Part shown: positions 1-10,370 of the stretch, one piece after another | Numbering within the stretch: the first letter of the stretch is position 1 | Layout of the letters: each line of letters begins with the position of its first letter | Source: Lepidostoma basale | Taxonomy: Eukaryota > Arthropoda > Insecta > Trichoptera > Lepidostomatidae | Direction: 5' to 3' | Assembly (NCBI GenBank): GCA_022606425.2 | Contig: JAHDVF020000440.1 | Location: 1,116,001 to 1,180,000 of the forward strand | Length of the DNA: 64,000 bases | Position numbers and translations under genes: made by a program | The notes under the pieces: model-generated | Databases searched by the model: none | The model's input: only the letters and a program-made list of their open reading frames with translations | What the model was told of the DNA's origin: nothing

Positions 1-175
1 AGTATTTTGTTCACAACACCATCATTCCCACCGCATTCACTTCTTATATTTTCATTCGACACTCTATCGTACAGAGTATCCAAACATTTGTATAAGAGAT
101 CTCATTTCTACTGCATTTATTATACTTTCATCCTTATTTTGCCAGTTCCAAGCTTCGCTTTCATACATAAGATTT
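1..175 (-). mobile_element. RTE-like LINE fragment, left edge of window
   Basis: Read on the minus strand this is part of the C-terminal region of an RTE-like endonuclease/reverse transcriptase, with recognisable GSEAWNWQ and INAVEMRSL motifs. It runs off the window at base 1, so its 3' end is not visible. The reading frame is broken. It belongs to the same family as the copies at 12.6, 21.1 and 60.5 kb. Confidence 0.75.
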
Positions 176-730
176 TATACGAGTTAAATATTCAATAATT
201 ACGATCAAAATTGTTAAAAACGGACGTTTCCATTATTTAAAAAATGGAAATAATTTTCTTTACGTTATTATTTTCCAGTTTTCTTCAGTTCCTATTTATG
301 TATGTATTATTAAATAAAGTGTAAGATCGTTCGATTGAGAGTTCCGTTTACCCGTTTTCTCAAACACGTTTTATGAGATCAGCTACGCATTGATCAGCTG
401 AACAAAATTTCCCTTCCGCGTTATACAACAAGCCTATGAACAGCATTCAACACAATACATGAAAATTCAATTCCATCACGTTGAGAAAAACTTGATATTT
501 TTTTGAAAAAAGAACTCCATTCACTTTATTATAATTTTGGTACAATGCATTTTACTACTGTTAAAAAAAAATTTAACCTTCATTGTGTGTTTTTTTTTTC
601 ATTTTAACAAAAATATTATTTTTAGTTGTCTATTTCAAAAAATAATATAGGAAAAATAATTTTAAAAAACATTTTCGTTTTCTTATATACCTTTATTGAT
701 AAAAATGGGTTTGTTGCAAATTTACTAGAA
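176..730. other. AT-rich stretch, nothing recognised
   Basis: AT-rich sequence with several A and T runs. No open frame, splice pair, inverted repeat or known repeat family could be supported. Confidence 0.5.
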
Positions 731-732
731 AG

Positions 733-1128
733 ACAACAACAAACCATCACGTCGTTTCCCCGCAGGTAGGGGTAGGCAGAGAAAATAGACCGCTACACTA
801 CGGTATCCTGGCACACCTCTCCAGATTCTTCCACATTCAATCAGCGAGTCATACACGCACGTCGATTCTTCTGGCTTCTAACATGACCAACCTTTAAAAT
901 TTTATTAATTTGGTCATGCCATATTTTCCTCAGTCTACCTCGATCCCGTACTTCATTTACATCGTTAACGTATATTTTTTTAACCATTCTATCTTCTACC
1001 ATGCGCTCCATATTTCCGAACCAACGTAGCGATCCTTTCATCATTTTGTTCATAATACCTTCTTTCACTCTACATTTCTTTCTAATATTAGCATTTGAGA
1101 TTCTGTCGTACATCGTTCTACCACAAAC
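733..1128 (-). mobile_element. RTE-like LINE, 5'-truncated, TTG-type tail
   Basis: The minus strand encodes about 90 residues of the C-terminal region of the LINE protein (1113-841), including SLRWFGNMERM, KKIYVNDVN and a degraded form of the usual GRPRKTWHDQI. The copy ends with the conserved 3' terminus and a GTT-rich tail (733-745 on plus). It belongs to the subfamily with TTG/TTTG tails, not TTAG. It is 5'-truncated and not functional. Confidence 0.85.
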
Positions 1129-1180
1129 ACTAGAAAGCTAAATTTATATTATAATATCTCATAATATCGTAATATTAATA

Positions 1181-1370
1181 TGGAATGACGAAGTAAAAAG
1201 TGCGGTTAAAGAAAAGAAGGATGCGTGGCTGAGTATGATCTCAATAAACAAGAATGATATCGATATACGAGTATATTAAAGAGCAAAAGATCTGCATAAA
1301 GTATGCAAAACTTGAGTGAAGTCGGTGGTGAAAGCTCAAAAGGAGAAGCTGAAGGAGGAAAAATGATAAA
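1181..1370 (+). mobile_element. RTE-like LINE fragment, linker between endonuclease and RT
   Basis: The plus strand reads WNDEVKSAVKEKKDAWLSMI, which is typical of the lysine-rich linker between the endonuclease and reverse-transcriptase domains of RTE-like LINEs. Two stops follow, then KSVVKAQKEKLKEEK. This is the only fragment in the window from that part of the protein; all other RTE copies are C-terminal, so it is an independent, more internal truncation. It contains one TACGAGTA octamer at about 1265. Confidence 0.65.
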
Positions 1371-1582
1371 AAATGACGAATCACTTCCAGGACAGTATAA
1401 AAATGTTTTTAGAAAGAAGCGAAGAAAGCCCGAAATCTTATTTCAACGACAAAATTTTGCCAGCTTCAAGCTTCACTCCAATGAATCAGAGTTAACCCAA
1501 GAACTCCATTATGCCCTGGCACCTTTGCTTTTATTATTCCGCTTTGCTTATCGATAAAACATATTTAAAAAAATATATTTTA

Positions 1583-1976
1583 TGATTTAATTGTATCTCA
1601 ATAGAGACGAAGATGCAAATTGGAAACTGAATATGGTTGATCAAAGTGTTTACAGGACTTATGACCTGACATTGGTTGGGTTAAGCGCACGTTTTATGTA
1701 ATTACAACATTACCCATTCCACCTTTGTTATGACCAAGTCTGACAAATTTTGGAAGTTGTTTATATGTTTAAGTCCTACGCCAGATTTCACATGTCAGTT
1801 TCAATGTACCATCTATGAAGATTTTGATTACATATGTTAATCTTTTTAAGATTACTCTATATATATAATCTTCATACTAACGCCATCTATGGAGATTTAT
1901 GTTTATTAAGCATTAAGCAGAACATCTTTTTAACACAATGTGAAAGGCTACCCCCTATTGAGATACAATTAAATCA
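1583..1976. mobile_element. MITE with perfect 22-bp inverted ends
   Basis: Positions 1583-1604 and 1955-1976 are exact reverse complements over 22 bases, starting TGATTTAATTGTATCTC. No open frame lies between them, so this is a non-autonomous DNA transposon of about 394 bp. Each end contains TTAA, so the true terminus and target duplication are uncertain. A second partial copy of one end lies at 39771-39826. Confidence 0.75.
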
Positions 1977-2325
1977 CGAATTGATAACCCGCAATGGGTG
2001 AAATCCAGTATTTGTATACAAGTATAAGTATAATTCACAAAAAAATAATATATTTTAGTTCCAGTAAGATAATATCATGAAACCAACATGATAAATGGGG
2101 CGGCAATTTCACAAGCGAGCATATAAGTATAAGCGACAGTTATCACAATATCCGAGAAACTGAGAAACACGAACCTAAAACTCCGGTTAAGATATATGTT
2201 GAGACGAGTTTGCAACCACTTTACTATTAACAAATCATTTAAAGTCTCATTGAAAGACAAAACAAATTGGCAAGCAATGTGTTAACATTTGCCGATCGGT
2301 ATTGGGTAAATACGAATTAAAAAGT
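1977..2325. other. Stretch without recognised feature
   Basis: AT-rich sequence. A 61-codon minus-strand open frame (2260-2075) shows no known motif, splice site or codon signal and is probably chance. Confidence 0.4.
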
Positions 2326-2326
2326 A

Positions 2327-2878
2327 CTAACTAACCATCACGCCATTTCTCCGAAGGGCAAGGCAGAGAGTAAAGACCGCCATACCGTTCTGTCCTGACA
2401 TATCTCTCTAGCTTCCTCCACATTTGTACATCCATTACATGAACGTTCGTCAATTTTTCCGACTTCGAATCTGGTCGTCTTTCAGTTTTTGATCAATTTG
2501 GTCATGCCATGTTTTCCTTGGTCTTCCACGACTTCTCTTTCCACTCACACTGCTTGTATACAACATTTTAACTAATCTTCTCTCCATTCGTTCAATATTT
2601 CCAAACCATCTCAGTGATTCATTTTTAATTTTACTTATACTCGTACTCGTACAATCATCTGCCTTACATTTCTTCCTTATTTCGACGTTCGGTATTCTAT
2701 CATATATCGTTTTCCCGCTCATTCTTCTCAGTGATCTCATTTCAAGGGCATTTATATACTTTCATCCTTTTTTTACCAGCTCAAAGCTTCACTTCCATAC
2801 ATAAGGGTTGGAATTAGAATTCCATTACATACTGCCATCTTTGCTTTAGTTGAAATATTTCTATTTGCAGTGAATGAC
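2327..2878 (-). mobile_element. RTE-like LINE, 5'-truncated, variant subfamily
   Basis: The minus strand encodes the C-terminal region with MRSLRRM, GKTIYDRIPN, SLRWFGNIERM and SGKRSRGRPRKTWHDQI. The signature KADDC and SSVSGKRSRGR distinguishes it from most neighbours and matches the copy at 53.6-54.2 kb, so these two form a separate subfamily. The tail is AACT-type on plus (TTAG-type on the coding strand). Frame breaks are present. Confidence 0.85.
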
Positions 2879-2879
2879 A

Positions 2880-3117
2880 TGTTTCACCTCAGAAAAATTA
2901 TGCATCAATTAATTAATTAATACGTATTGGGTGCATAAAAAGGATTTTATTGAAAATCGGAGATGAATCACCAATATAATCAAACATAAAAAGATTCCCA
3001 TAGGACCTATTACATAAACATTTCTTCATTTATACGAATGAAAACGTTTGTTTTCCAGAAGTTTTATTACATCATATTTGAATGACATGTTTCGCCTGTC
3101 TAAAGCAATTTCAAATT
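2880..3117 (-). mobile_element. Foldback-element remnant with hammerhead-like half
   Basis: Positions 3036-3117 match one arm of the foldback family seen complete at 23018-23210: an arm with GAAAACGT..TTTTCCAGAAGTTTTATTA, then GACATGTTTCGCC. On the minus strand 3115-3084 gives a decayed hammerhead-like core ending GAAACATGTC. The other arm is missing or scrambled. Confidence 0.5.
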
Positions 3118-3530
3118 AAGTCCATTAACGTAAATTAAGTGATTTTTAGCATCGTAACGCGGTTAATATTAATAAATACAGATTTGTAATTTGAGTAAGA
3201 GTATCTAATAAATATTCAAATATTTTGCGTTTATTTATCGTGGAAAAATTAACATTAATACAGAGAATAGTCAATCAACCAATAATTAATTTTGTTTGTA
3301 TAAATACTAAAGAGATATACACACAACAACAATTCCGTCTTGAAAGTATTTACGTGTGATGCAACGGAAGTGTCATTACGAAAGTATAAACGGAAACAGA
3401 TGTAAAAAGTATATTTTAGCGGAAACAGAAACGGAAACGGATGCGGAAGCAGAAGTGTAAATAATATGAAAAAAGTGCAATTTTACAAATAATTTTTTAA
3501 TCAAAATAATATTCAAAATTAAGCAAAAAA
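3118..3530. repeat. Unannotated stretch with a small CGGAAA-rich repeat
   Basis: Mostly featureless AT-rich DNA. Between about 3385 and 3460 there is an imperfect short repeat built on CGGAAAC/CGGAAGC units. No coding or mobile-element motif was found. Confidence 0.4.
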
Positions 3531-3534
3531 CTAA

Positions 3535-4060
3535 CTAACTAACTTACCCTCGCGCCGTCTCCCCGGAGGGGTAGGCAGAAAGAATGGAACGCCACACTGT
3601 TATGTCCTGACATACTTCTCTCGATTCCTCTACATTCATACATCTTGTCATGCACAAACGTCGATTTCTCTGACTCCTCACGAGACCGACATTCAATATT
3701 TGATTGATTTGATTGTGCCACGTTTTCCTCGGCCTTCCTCTATTTCTAGCTCCGTTCACGCCGTTTACATATACCTTCTTGTTTACATATACCTCTTACA
3801 TATACATATACATATACCTTCTTTACCATTCTATCTTCACTCATTCTTTCCATGTGTCCAAACCATCTTAATGACCCTGTCCTTATTTAGTTCATAACAC
3901 TTTCATTCGCACCACTTTCACTTCTTATACTTGCATTTGTCACTCTATCATATACAGATTTTCCACACACTCGCCTTAGAGATCTCATTTCTACTGCATT
4001 TATTCTACTTTTATCCTTCTTTTGCCAGTTCCATGCTTCACTTACCATACATAAGGGGTA
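3535..4060 (-). mobile_element. RTE-like LINE, 5'-truncated, TTAG tail
   Basis: Minus-strand C-terminal fragment running from the GSEAW region to the 3' terminus, with TTAG-type tail (AACTAACTAACT on plus at 3530-3543). The motif NGARNRGRPRKTWHNQINQI and the end RSILSAYPSGE are readable. A short ACATAT-type expansion at about 3765-3815 interrupts the region that encodes KKxYVNDVN. Not functional. Confidence 0.85.
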
Positions 4061-4640
4061 CAATTAAGCAATGGTAAGTTATATTTTATGAAAAATAGTT
4101 AGGCCGCTTTTACAGCTAACAACAATTATAAATCAAATTTACATTTAATTGTTTTGTATATAATTTATTGTACAGTGTTCAGAACTTTCTCTATGGTACA
4201 CATTAAGGTACGAATTTATATTTAAAACACTGTTACTATTTTGTTTTTCTGCCCCAAAACTTGTTATTGTACCCCAGTGTCCAAAAGGGCGGTATCCCCA
4301 ACTTTGGGAATCTGTGCTTTGTAGTGCCTCCGAATATACAATACACAAATGTAAGTGAAAGTTAAGGAGATTACTGTCATATTCCGGAACTTAGAATTCA
4401 ATTGGCAGTATGCACCTACTTTGTATTGAATGTTTGCTATGGAATGTTGCATAACAATATAACAAGACATTTTCCGAACTAAAATATTTTGAAATAATCT
4501 AATGATTTTATTTAAATCTCTTGATGGAAGTTCATTATAAACAATATTATAACATTATAAATAATTAAATGGTGCACTTAAAGCTTTCATCTCAAACAAA
4601 AGCCTAAATCCTGCAAAATAAGGCTATCCGTTTATCGTGG
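4061..4640. other. Stretch without recognised feature
   Basis: AT-rich; two overlapping minus-strand open frames of about 67 codons (4470-4145) have no family resemblance that I can see. No inverted repeats or tails were recognised. Confidence 0.4.
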
Positions 4641-4975
4641 ACCAGGATTACACAACTGCACCTAGAATCGGGAATCCCGATGATAGATGAATTCATTCTG
4701 AAACTTGCCGAACGTTTTTACAAAGGACTCTCTTCACATCTCAACCCCACAATAAAAGACCTCTCTAATTACGACCCAAACACTTCCAGCCGCCACAAGC
4801 GCCCAAAATCGATTTTCCTTCAGAGGAACACTCTGGGCCACACAAATCATGCCCCCGAATAAACTAACAACCCACCAAATCACCTTCCAACAATGTTCCC
4901 ATCAGACGAAAGAGGAATAGCCACATGAGCTGAACCTCTGTAAGCCAGAAGATCCAAGTCCAAGTCCAAGTCCTA
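4640..4975 (+). mobile_element. Jockey-like LINE 3' end
   Basis: The plus strand encodes IDEFILKLAERFYKGLSSH followed by NP, a pattern typical of the extreme C terminus of jockey-clade reverse transcriptases. The rest is a 3' untranslated region ending GAGCTGAACCTCTGTAAGCC and a tail of CAAGTC repeats (4953-4973). A related 3' end lies at 62090-62330. 5'-truncated. Confidence 0.6.
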
Positions 4976-4977
4976 TA

Positions 4978-5238
4978 AAAAAAAAGCTAAGATGGCAGTG
5001 CACAATGGTGTTCTTGTGTTGACCCTTATGTATGGAAGTGAAGCATGTAACTGGCAAAAGAAGGATGAAAGTAGAATAAATGCAGTAGAAATGAGATCTC
5101 TATGATGAATGTGTGGTAAATCTGTTTATGATAGAGTGTCAAATGCAAATATAAGAAGTGAATACGGTGCGAATGATGGTGTTATGAACAAAATAATGAA
5201 AGGATCATTAAGATGGTTTGGGCATATGGAAAAATTAA
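4978..5238 (+). mobile_element. RTE-like LINE fragment
   Basis: Plus-strand copy beginning at the region for ARMAVHNGVL, continuing through YGSEACNWQKKDESRIN and the IRSE.GANDGV.NKIMKGSLRWFGHME region, then cut off. It lacks the 3' terminus. Stop codons interrupt the frame (for example at about 5103). It joins directly to the CAAGTC tail of the preceding element. Confidence 0.8.
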
Positions 5239-5519
5239 AAAAAAAATTAGAACGCTAATGTATTATATTTTTAGTTTACTATTTTATATAAGAACATCTC
5301 AATTTAAAACAATATTTCATAATCAGTTTCTTAGCGCCTAATGATGGGTTTTAGAAAAAAATGCTTTCAAAGAATCGAAAGTAAGCAAAAAATACAGCTT
5401 ATACGAGTATCAAAGCAAAGCCATTATCAAAATGTGGTAAGATTTATTAAAACTTCAGATTTGACTTTTAAGCCAACTAATATATGGTTATACCCTTACG
5501 ATAAAGGTAGCAAGCAATA

Positions 5520-5662
5520 ATCGGGTGGTGGTCTAGGGGATAGAACGCTTGGCTCCTGATCCAGGGGACTTGGGTTAAAGCCTTGACACGACCAGATTCC
5601 TTTTACATAATAATGAGCTATTTTCTGCTCACATTGAAGATTGTAATAATAAATTCTAATAT
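5520..5662 (+). mobile_element. tRNA-derived SINE, family B
   Basis: Begins CGGGTGGTGGTCTAGGGGAT, resembling a pol III A box in a tRNA-like head; the B box is near GGGTTAAAGCC and is damaged compared with GGGTTCAAGCC in the copy at 28290. The body shares ATAATGAGCTATTTTCTGC with that copy. About 140 bp. Confidence 0.7.
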
Positions 5663-5689
5663 CTAAAAATAACTGGCTTTTCCTATTTA

Positions 5690-5812
5690 TAAGGTTCTAT
5701 GTATATTTCCTTTGATATTCTTTTTTTCACCCTTTACATCGATTTGGCTCGCGCTATAATGATGTAAGGAGTTTAAAAAAAATAATAATAATAATAATAG
5801 TAATAATAATTA
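5690..5812 (+). mobile_element. SINE 3' segment with AAT tail
   Basis: Matches the 3' segment shared by several elements here: CCTTTACATCGATTTGGCTC, then ATGATGTAA and a trinucleotide AAT tail (5786-5810). The upstream part resembles 56255-56400 and 56938-57035 but not the tRNA-headed family A, so it may be a different SINE with a common 3' end. Confidence 0.6.
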
Positions 5813-6590
5813 ATATCACATTAATTTTTGGATTGCAAGCTCATATTCAATACATGTATTTTTTTTCGATTTGTATTTTCTTGCTCAGTCAACAGACAAT
5901 CATAAATGTTTTTTTCTATGCGCGTATATATATATAGTTTTAACGCGTTGTTTACCGTTGTTGTTGTCTTTGTAATCTATAATAGAATTATGGTAAGGAA
6001 GTACTTAACCTCTTGTAACAGTGCGAGAACTTTCCCTCTGACTTCATCCTTCATTGTTGGCCAGGGCAACGGAACTTTCTTAAGCACCAACAATATTTAT
6101 GTTTGCCCGGAGACCGTATAACTAACACACCATTGTTTAGTCATATTTGCAGACATCGCGGCTTTCTCAAGTGAGCTTTGATGGAAATGGACAGCTTAAT
6201 GTCATAATGTCTAAAAGCTATTAACCTGGGAGCTCAGATAATGTACGTGCTGTGCAGGTCAAATGAAACTTAAAAGTTACCCAATTGAAAATTAATTAAG
6301 ATCTGTAATCTTGCTCCGGTGATGGATGTCTGTATATAGATACATAGGTCATAAAGATTTTATCTTTCGTAAATGTGTGTATTTGTTAATATACCCACAG
6401 CTAAATGCAAGATGTGTAAGCAATAATTAGTAAAATAGGATTGGTCGGAACGAACAGTACTTAAATCACTAGTTATTGGTTGTAAACAATTGAACAATAC
6501 TTCATTATTCAAAACCGTTCCTCAGATGAAGTCAACACATGTTTTATACCTTAACCATGACGAATAACGCTGAAAGCTATTGCGGATGAC
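5813..6590. other. Stretch downstream of host exon, nothing recognised
   Basis: Lies within or beyond the intron that follows the 6664 donor on the minus strand. Ordinary AT-rich sequence; I could not identify the next exon of the host gene or any repeat family. Confidence 0.4.
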
Positions 6591-6663
6591 TAACTCAAAA
6601 CATTGCAAGAAGATGCGCAACAGATGAAAGATTTTGTGTATTATAATACATAAAAATACTTAC

Positions 6664-8245
6664 GCACGAAGCTGCAGAGTCAAGCGAGTGTATGGAGTGC
6701 GCGCGCATGTAGTACTGCTGCCAAAGACTGGGTTTCCTCGCGTGGGGACTAGGAGAACGCATTGAAGACGGAGCTATCGCCCTCACAACAGGTCTAGCAG
6801 GACCTCTTGATAAGGCAGCCGAGAGCTCCCTCAGCTCTTCGGGTCCAGCCCTCCTCAACGCGACGAGTCCCATAGCGACTCTTTCCCTGGCTTCTTTGAG
6901 GACTCCCGACTGAACTGATTGCGGTGCGCGTCTCCCGTCGAGGGCTTCTTCTAGAGCAGCTGCCACATCTTGGAGCAACGCTCTAAGATAGTCCTCGCGA
7001 TCAACTGTCATACCACTTTGCATTTCTGCTCGAATATCATTGAAATCGATGTCACTTTCTCTCACTATTTGCACGAGTTTTCCGTCTGCGTCTCTTTCCA
7101 CGTCGGCGATCGTTGTGTATTCCACTTCGTTTATTGTTTTGTCTGGTTCTTTTATTGTATTATCATTTTTGATGTCCTTTATTTTAGATTTGTCGTCACT
7201 TCCACTACGTGCGTCTGATAAATATTCGTAACCTTTATCAAGATTATCACTCGCGGGCACAGTTTTTGAAACACTCCTAGAGTCACCTCTAACACTACTT
7301 GTGTGTGTCCTAGCCTCTTCTTCGGCGATAAAATGAGAATATAACAAAAACGGATCAGCTTGTAAGGAATCAAAGTAAACATCCGAATCTTTTCTTCCAT
7401 TTTCTGGGGGTTTATCTTTTTTAACTAAAACTTTGTCTTCATTTAATTTCACGACGTTTTCTTCGTTAGTTTTATCTGGTGCGACTTTATTTTTAACTAA
7501 TTTGATTGTCTTCAGACTGCTATCGCTATCACTTTTGGCAGAGTTGTTGGCAGATTTTCTATCCCTTGGTTCGGAGACGTAACTGTTTTCTTTAACCCTT
7601 CTTGTTTTTCTTGAGACATATCTCAATTCATCTCTACTAGATTTCCTAGATCTATAACTACCATATTTTTCTCTTTCCTTTCTTCTGCGCGCTCGAGCTT
7701 CACTCAAATCGTTCAATTTCATTAAGTAATCAAATTCTTTCGTGATGTAATTGACTTCACTGGCATCTGTTACACTTATTCTCCTTGTAGGGTATCTCTT
7801 AGCCTCTCCCTTTTCTCCTTGCTGCTGTTTCAGGTAGCTTTGGTGCCTGGCGATGAAGGTATCCAGGTGTCTCCCGGTGTCACTTCTACTGGAGTACCCA
7901 TCGCTGTTGGCCGCATAAGTGCCATCTTTGGTGAGGAGCTGGTGGAGGAAGCGCTCGCCGCGGCCCGTACTCCTGAACGAGGAGTCGCTGGGAGCTTGGT
8001 AGACCTGGCTGCGGATGTTGGTCCTCAAAGAGTGGGGCCGGCGGCTGTACGTAGAGTAGAGGTTGTAGGGGTCTTCCAGGGGCCACACGGGAAGGGGGAC
8101 GTGCCGGAGATCAAGACGGCGGGAAGGAGGGGGCCTTGAGGCTAGGGAGCCCCCTCCCGAGCCTCTCTGGCTCCCGTATCCCGAGGACGAGGCCTTGGAT
8201 CGCCCGGCCACTGTATCCTCTGCCTCGGAGTAAATAGGATTTACC
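6664..8245 (-). CDS. Large internal exon of an unidentified host gene
   Basis: On the minus strand an uninterrupted frame runs from a TTTTAG acceptor (exon starts 8245) to a GTAAGT donor (exon ends 6664), about 527 codons. The first complete codons give VNPIYSEAEDTVAGRSK. The product starts Gly/Ser-rich, then has arginine-rich segments, a long Lys/Asp/Glu/Ser-rich middle that looks disordered, and a Leu/Ala-rich region near the end (EDYLRALLQDVAAALEEAL) likely to form helices, followed by a Ser/Pro/Arg tail. GC-rich codon use at both ends stands out from the AT-rich surroundings. The frame carries on for only 22 codons past the donor, which supports the exon boundary. I do not recognise the family; a cytoskeletal or signalling scaffold is only a guess. 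The true start is in another exon. Confidence 0.85.
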
Positions 8246-8319
8246 CTAAAATAAAAATTTCAGATTCGATTCATAAAACAAAAAATAGTTACAAGAGCAA
8301 AGCCCGTGTGAGATTTTTT

Positions 8320-8397
8320 TTCACACTGTTTTCGCTGGGTATTGAACCCGGAACTTTCGGTTTGGCAGTCATAGCTGCCTCTCTGCCACGAAGGCCA
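8320..8397 (-). mobile_element. SINE family A head inside an intron
   Basis: Minus-strand tRNA-like head: B box as GGGTTCAATACCC and A box as TGGCAGAGAGG within GGCCTTCGTGGCAGAG. It lies in the 258-bp intron between the two host exons, antisense relative to plus and in the same orientation as the gene. The body is missing or decayed. Confidence 0.65.
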
Positions 8398-8504
8398 ATT
8401 TATTTGCTTTAAAGTATATGTTTTTTCTGTAAGTACTGCAGTTAATACCCACATACACGAAGATATGGATGCCATATGAACTTATTTTGGATTTCGGGGC
8501 TTAC

Positions 8505-8588
8505 CTGGTTAGTGAGGGTGCCCCCCCCACCCATCCCTGCATGGTGTCCCCCCGCGCCCCGCATGCCACGCCCGAAGAACCGCAACTC
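8505..8588 (-). CDS. Small upstream exon of the same host gene
   Basis: An 84-nt GC-rich block on the minus strand bounded by a TTCTAG acceptor (exon from 8588) and a CAG/GTAAGC donor (exon to 8505). Two frames are open. Joining to the next exon in its coding frame makes this exon read SCGSSGVACGARGD...PSLTR; the other open frame (ELRFFGRGMRGAGGHH...) looks more protein-like but would not continue in frame with the downstream exon. It could be alternatively spliced or partly untranslated. Confidence 0.6.
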
Positions 8589-8629
8589 CTAGAATAAAAC
8601 AAAATCATTTGATTAATTTTGGATTTAGA

Positions 8630-8795
8630 TATATTTTACGCATGCATTTGTTTCTATAGGTATTTTGAACACAGGAACAAAATCATTCGATTAATTCAAA
8701 ATGCTACAAAATATACATTCTGCGCGTGCATTTGTTTCAGTGATGAATCTTTTGAACAAAGGAACAATATCATTAGAATATTTTATAATACAACA
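8630..8795. repeat. Degenerate tandem repeat, about 65-70 bp
   Basis: Two to three imperfect units share GCATTTGTTTC, a region around TTTTGAACA and GGAACAA.ATCATT. A further unit with CAACAAAATATACA and TTTCAGTGATGAATCTTTTG lies at 9395-9460. Function unknown. Confidence 0.5.
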
Positions 8796-8839
8796 AAATA
8801 TCCTTTCTTTTCCACCATCCTTTTCTCATTCTGTATATC

Positions 8840-9178
8840 AAATCCCATCGCCATATCGCTCCCCACCTAAGGCAACTCTTGTCCCACTCGGTTCTGTATC
8901 CAGGACCGATCGGCCTCCACCCAAGGCCACTTTTTGTCATCGTCCCTCGGTCTCCACTCATGGCCTCGGCCCCTGTCCATGGCCATCTCCAACCCCTCCA
9001 CACTTCCTCCATACCCGCGTAGTCAGGTCCAAATGTCAGACACAACCCACTACATCCTCTAAGTAACACTCCTCTCACCATCCAACAATATCCAACGTAG
9101 AAATTTATTATTCTAAGAAAGAAATTTCCGACATGTGGGGGAGCAATAGCCTTCAGGCTGGTACTCCCGAAAAGACAA
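8840..9178. other. C-rich block of unknown nature
   Basis: Plus strand is strongly C-rich with repeated CCACC.AAGGC motifs, unlike its AT-rich flanks. It ends with GGGGGAGCAATAGCCTTCAG and AGGCTGGTACTCCCGA, which could form a hairpin. It may be the 3' untranslated part of a retroelement, but I cannot name it. Confidence 0.35.
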
Positions 9179-9180
9179 TA

Positions 9181-9385
9181 AGATAATCAAATGATTTTAC
9201 TGAAATACATTTTAAATAATAATTAAATAAAATTATGTTTTTTACTATTTCCACTTTTGTCTTTATTTTATTTTTTATCTTAAAGACAAAAATGGAAGTA
9301 GTTGAAAAACATCGTTTGATTTAATTATTATATATACATCATGTTATGTACTTTCTTCACAATTTTCTCTTCATTCATTCATTCC
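9181..9385. repeat. Direct duplication, copy 1
   Basis: About 205 bp almost identical to 9513-9717 (offset 332). Shared landmarks are GATAATCAAATGATTTTAC, GACAAAAATGGAAGTAGTT and CATGTTATGTACTTTCTTC. Within each copy, ACTATTTCCACTTTTGTCTTTA and a reversed match starting AAAGACAAAAATGGAAGTAG can form a foldback stem. Confidence 0.85.
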
Positions 9386-9512
9386 AAGAAAGAAACAACA
9401 AAATATACAATGTACACATGCATTTGTTTCAGTGATGAATCTTTTGAACCAACACACAATGTATTTCCAGACATACTTCTCTTGCTTCCTCGACATATAT
9501 ACATCATTTTTA

Positions 9513-9717
9513 AGATAATCAAATGATTTTACTGAAATACATTTTAAATAATAATTAAATAAAATTATGTTTTTTACTATTTCCACTTTTGTCTTTATTT
9601 TATTTTTTATCTTAAAGACAAAAATGGAAGTAGTTAAAAAAACATCGTTTTATTTAATTATTATATATACATCATGTTATGTACTTTCTTCACAATTTTC
9701 TCTTCATTCATTCTTCG
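9513..9717. repeat. Direct duplication, copy 2
   Basis: Second copy of the block at 9181-9385, with very few changes. The spacer holds the SINE-like TTTCAGTGATGAATC unit. The near identity points to a recent tandem duplication or a recently mobile element. Confidence 0.85.
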
Positions 9718-10003
9718 ATTGATTCTGCCTCTGGTAACACCGGTGGGAAGAGCAATTAGTCTGCTGAACGCGGTCTCCTCGGAGATCGACGTCTTTTATA
9801 TTAGTGAAGGTACGTTCAGGGGACAAATACTCTTGACTTTAGAAAGTATCTTGTCTTCCTAATGTCTAACCATCTCTAATGCGTTCCTGGTACTTTGTTG
9901 TATTTTTATAATATTTTACCTGTACTCAATAGATGCCTTGAACATTTTCCTGTTTGTAATGTATTTTGAGTTAATAAACTGATTTGATTTGATTTGATTT
10001 GAA
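9718..10003 (+). mobile_element. CR1/Kiri-like LINE 3' end with GATTT tail
   Basis: The plus strand encodes the last residues of a CR1-like protein (LPLVTPVGRAISLLNAVSSE, then IDVF), a short 3' untranslated region and a pentanucleotide GATTT tail (9981-10002). Close copies lie at 36530-36806 (plus) and, reversed, at 50880-51370. Such microsatellite tails are typical of CR1-like retrotransposons. Confidence 0.8.
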
Positions 10004-10205
10004 AGACCTCTTCATTAATTTGTTAATAACACTCTACGATAATGGTCCCTTCTTATACTTGCATTTGACACTAACTGATTTATCACACATTCATCTAAGA
10101 GATCTTATTTCTACTGCATTTATTCTACTTTGGTTCTTCTTTTGCAGTTCCATGATTCACTTTCATACACATGTGTTAAGAACACCATTGTTTTCAAAAG
10201 AACGA
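10003..10205 (-). mobile_element. RTE-like LINE fragment, degraded
   Basis: The minus strand has the region from the GSEAW-type motif (as ES.NC) to MKG, heavily diverged. It starts exactly where the GATTT tail of the previous element ends, so the CR1-like LINE probably inserted next to or into it. Confidence 0.6.
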
Positions 10206-10370
10206 CATCATTTGTTTTTATCAATACGTGTGAAAGATTTCATTTTCATTTCCAGTTATTTGAAAAAAAATCACTAACATTACAGACATATAATTCCAGA
10301 TCGTTTGCAATTACGTAATAAGAATTTATAAGTGAAGCATAAAAAAAAATTAAGATTATGGAAGTAGAAA

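Noticed and set aside
4680..4862. Independent small gene of 60 codons
   Set aside because: Its IDEFI.KLAE.F pattern and 3' tail identify it as a jockey-like LINE end.
7819..8139. 106-codon plus-strand frame inside the host exon
   Set aside because: Antisense to a frame with proper splice sites; GC-rich sequence gives chance open frames.
8773..9081. 102-codon minus frame rich in Gly and Trp
   Set aside because: Arises from the C-rich block; no start context, splice sites or motif.
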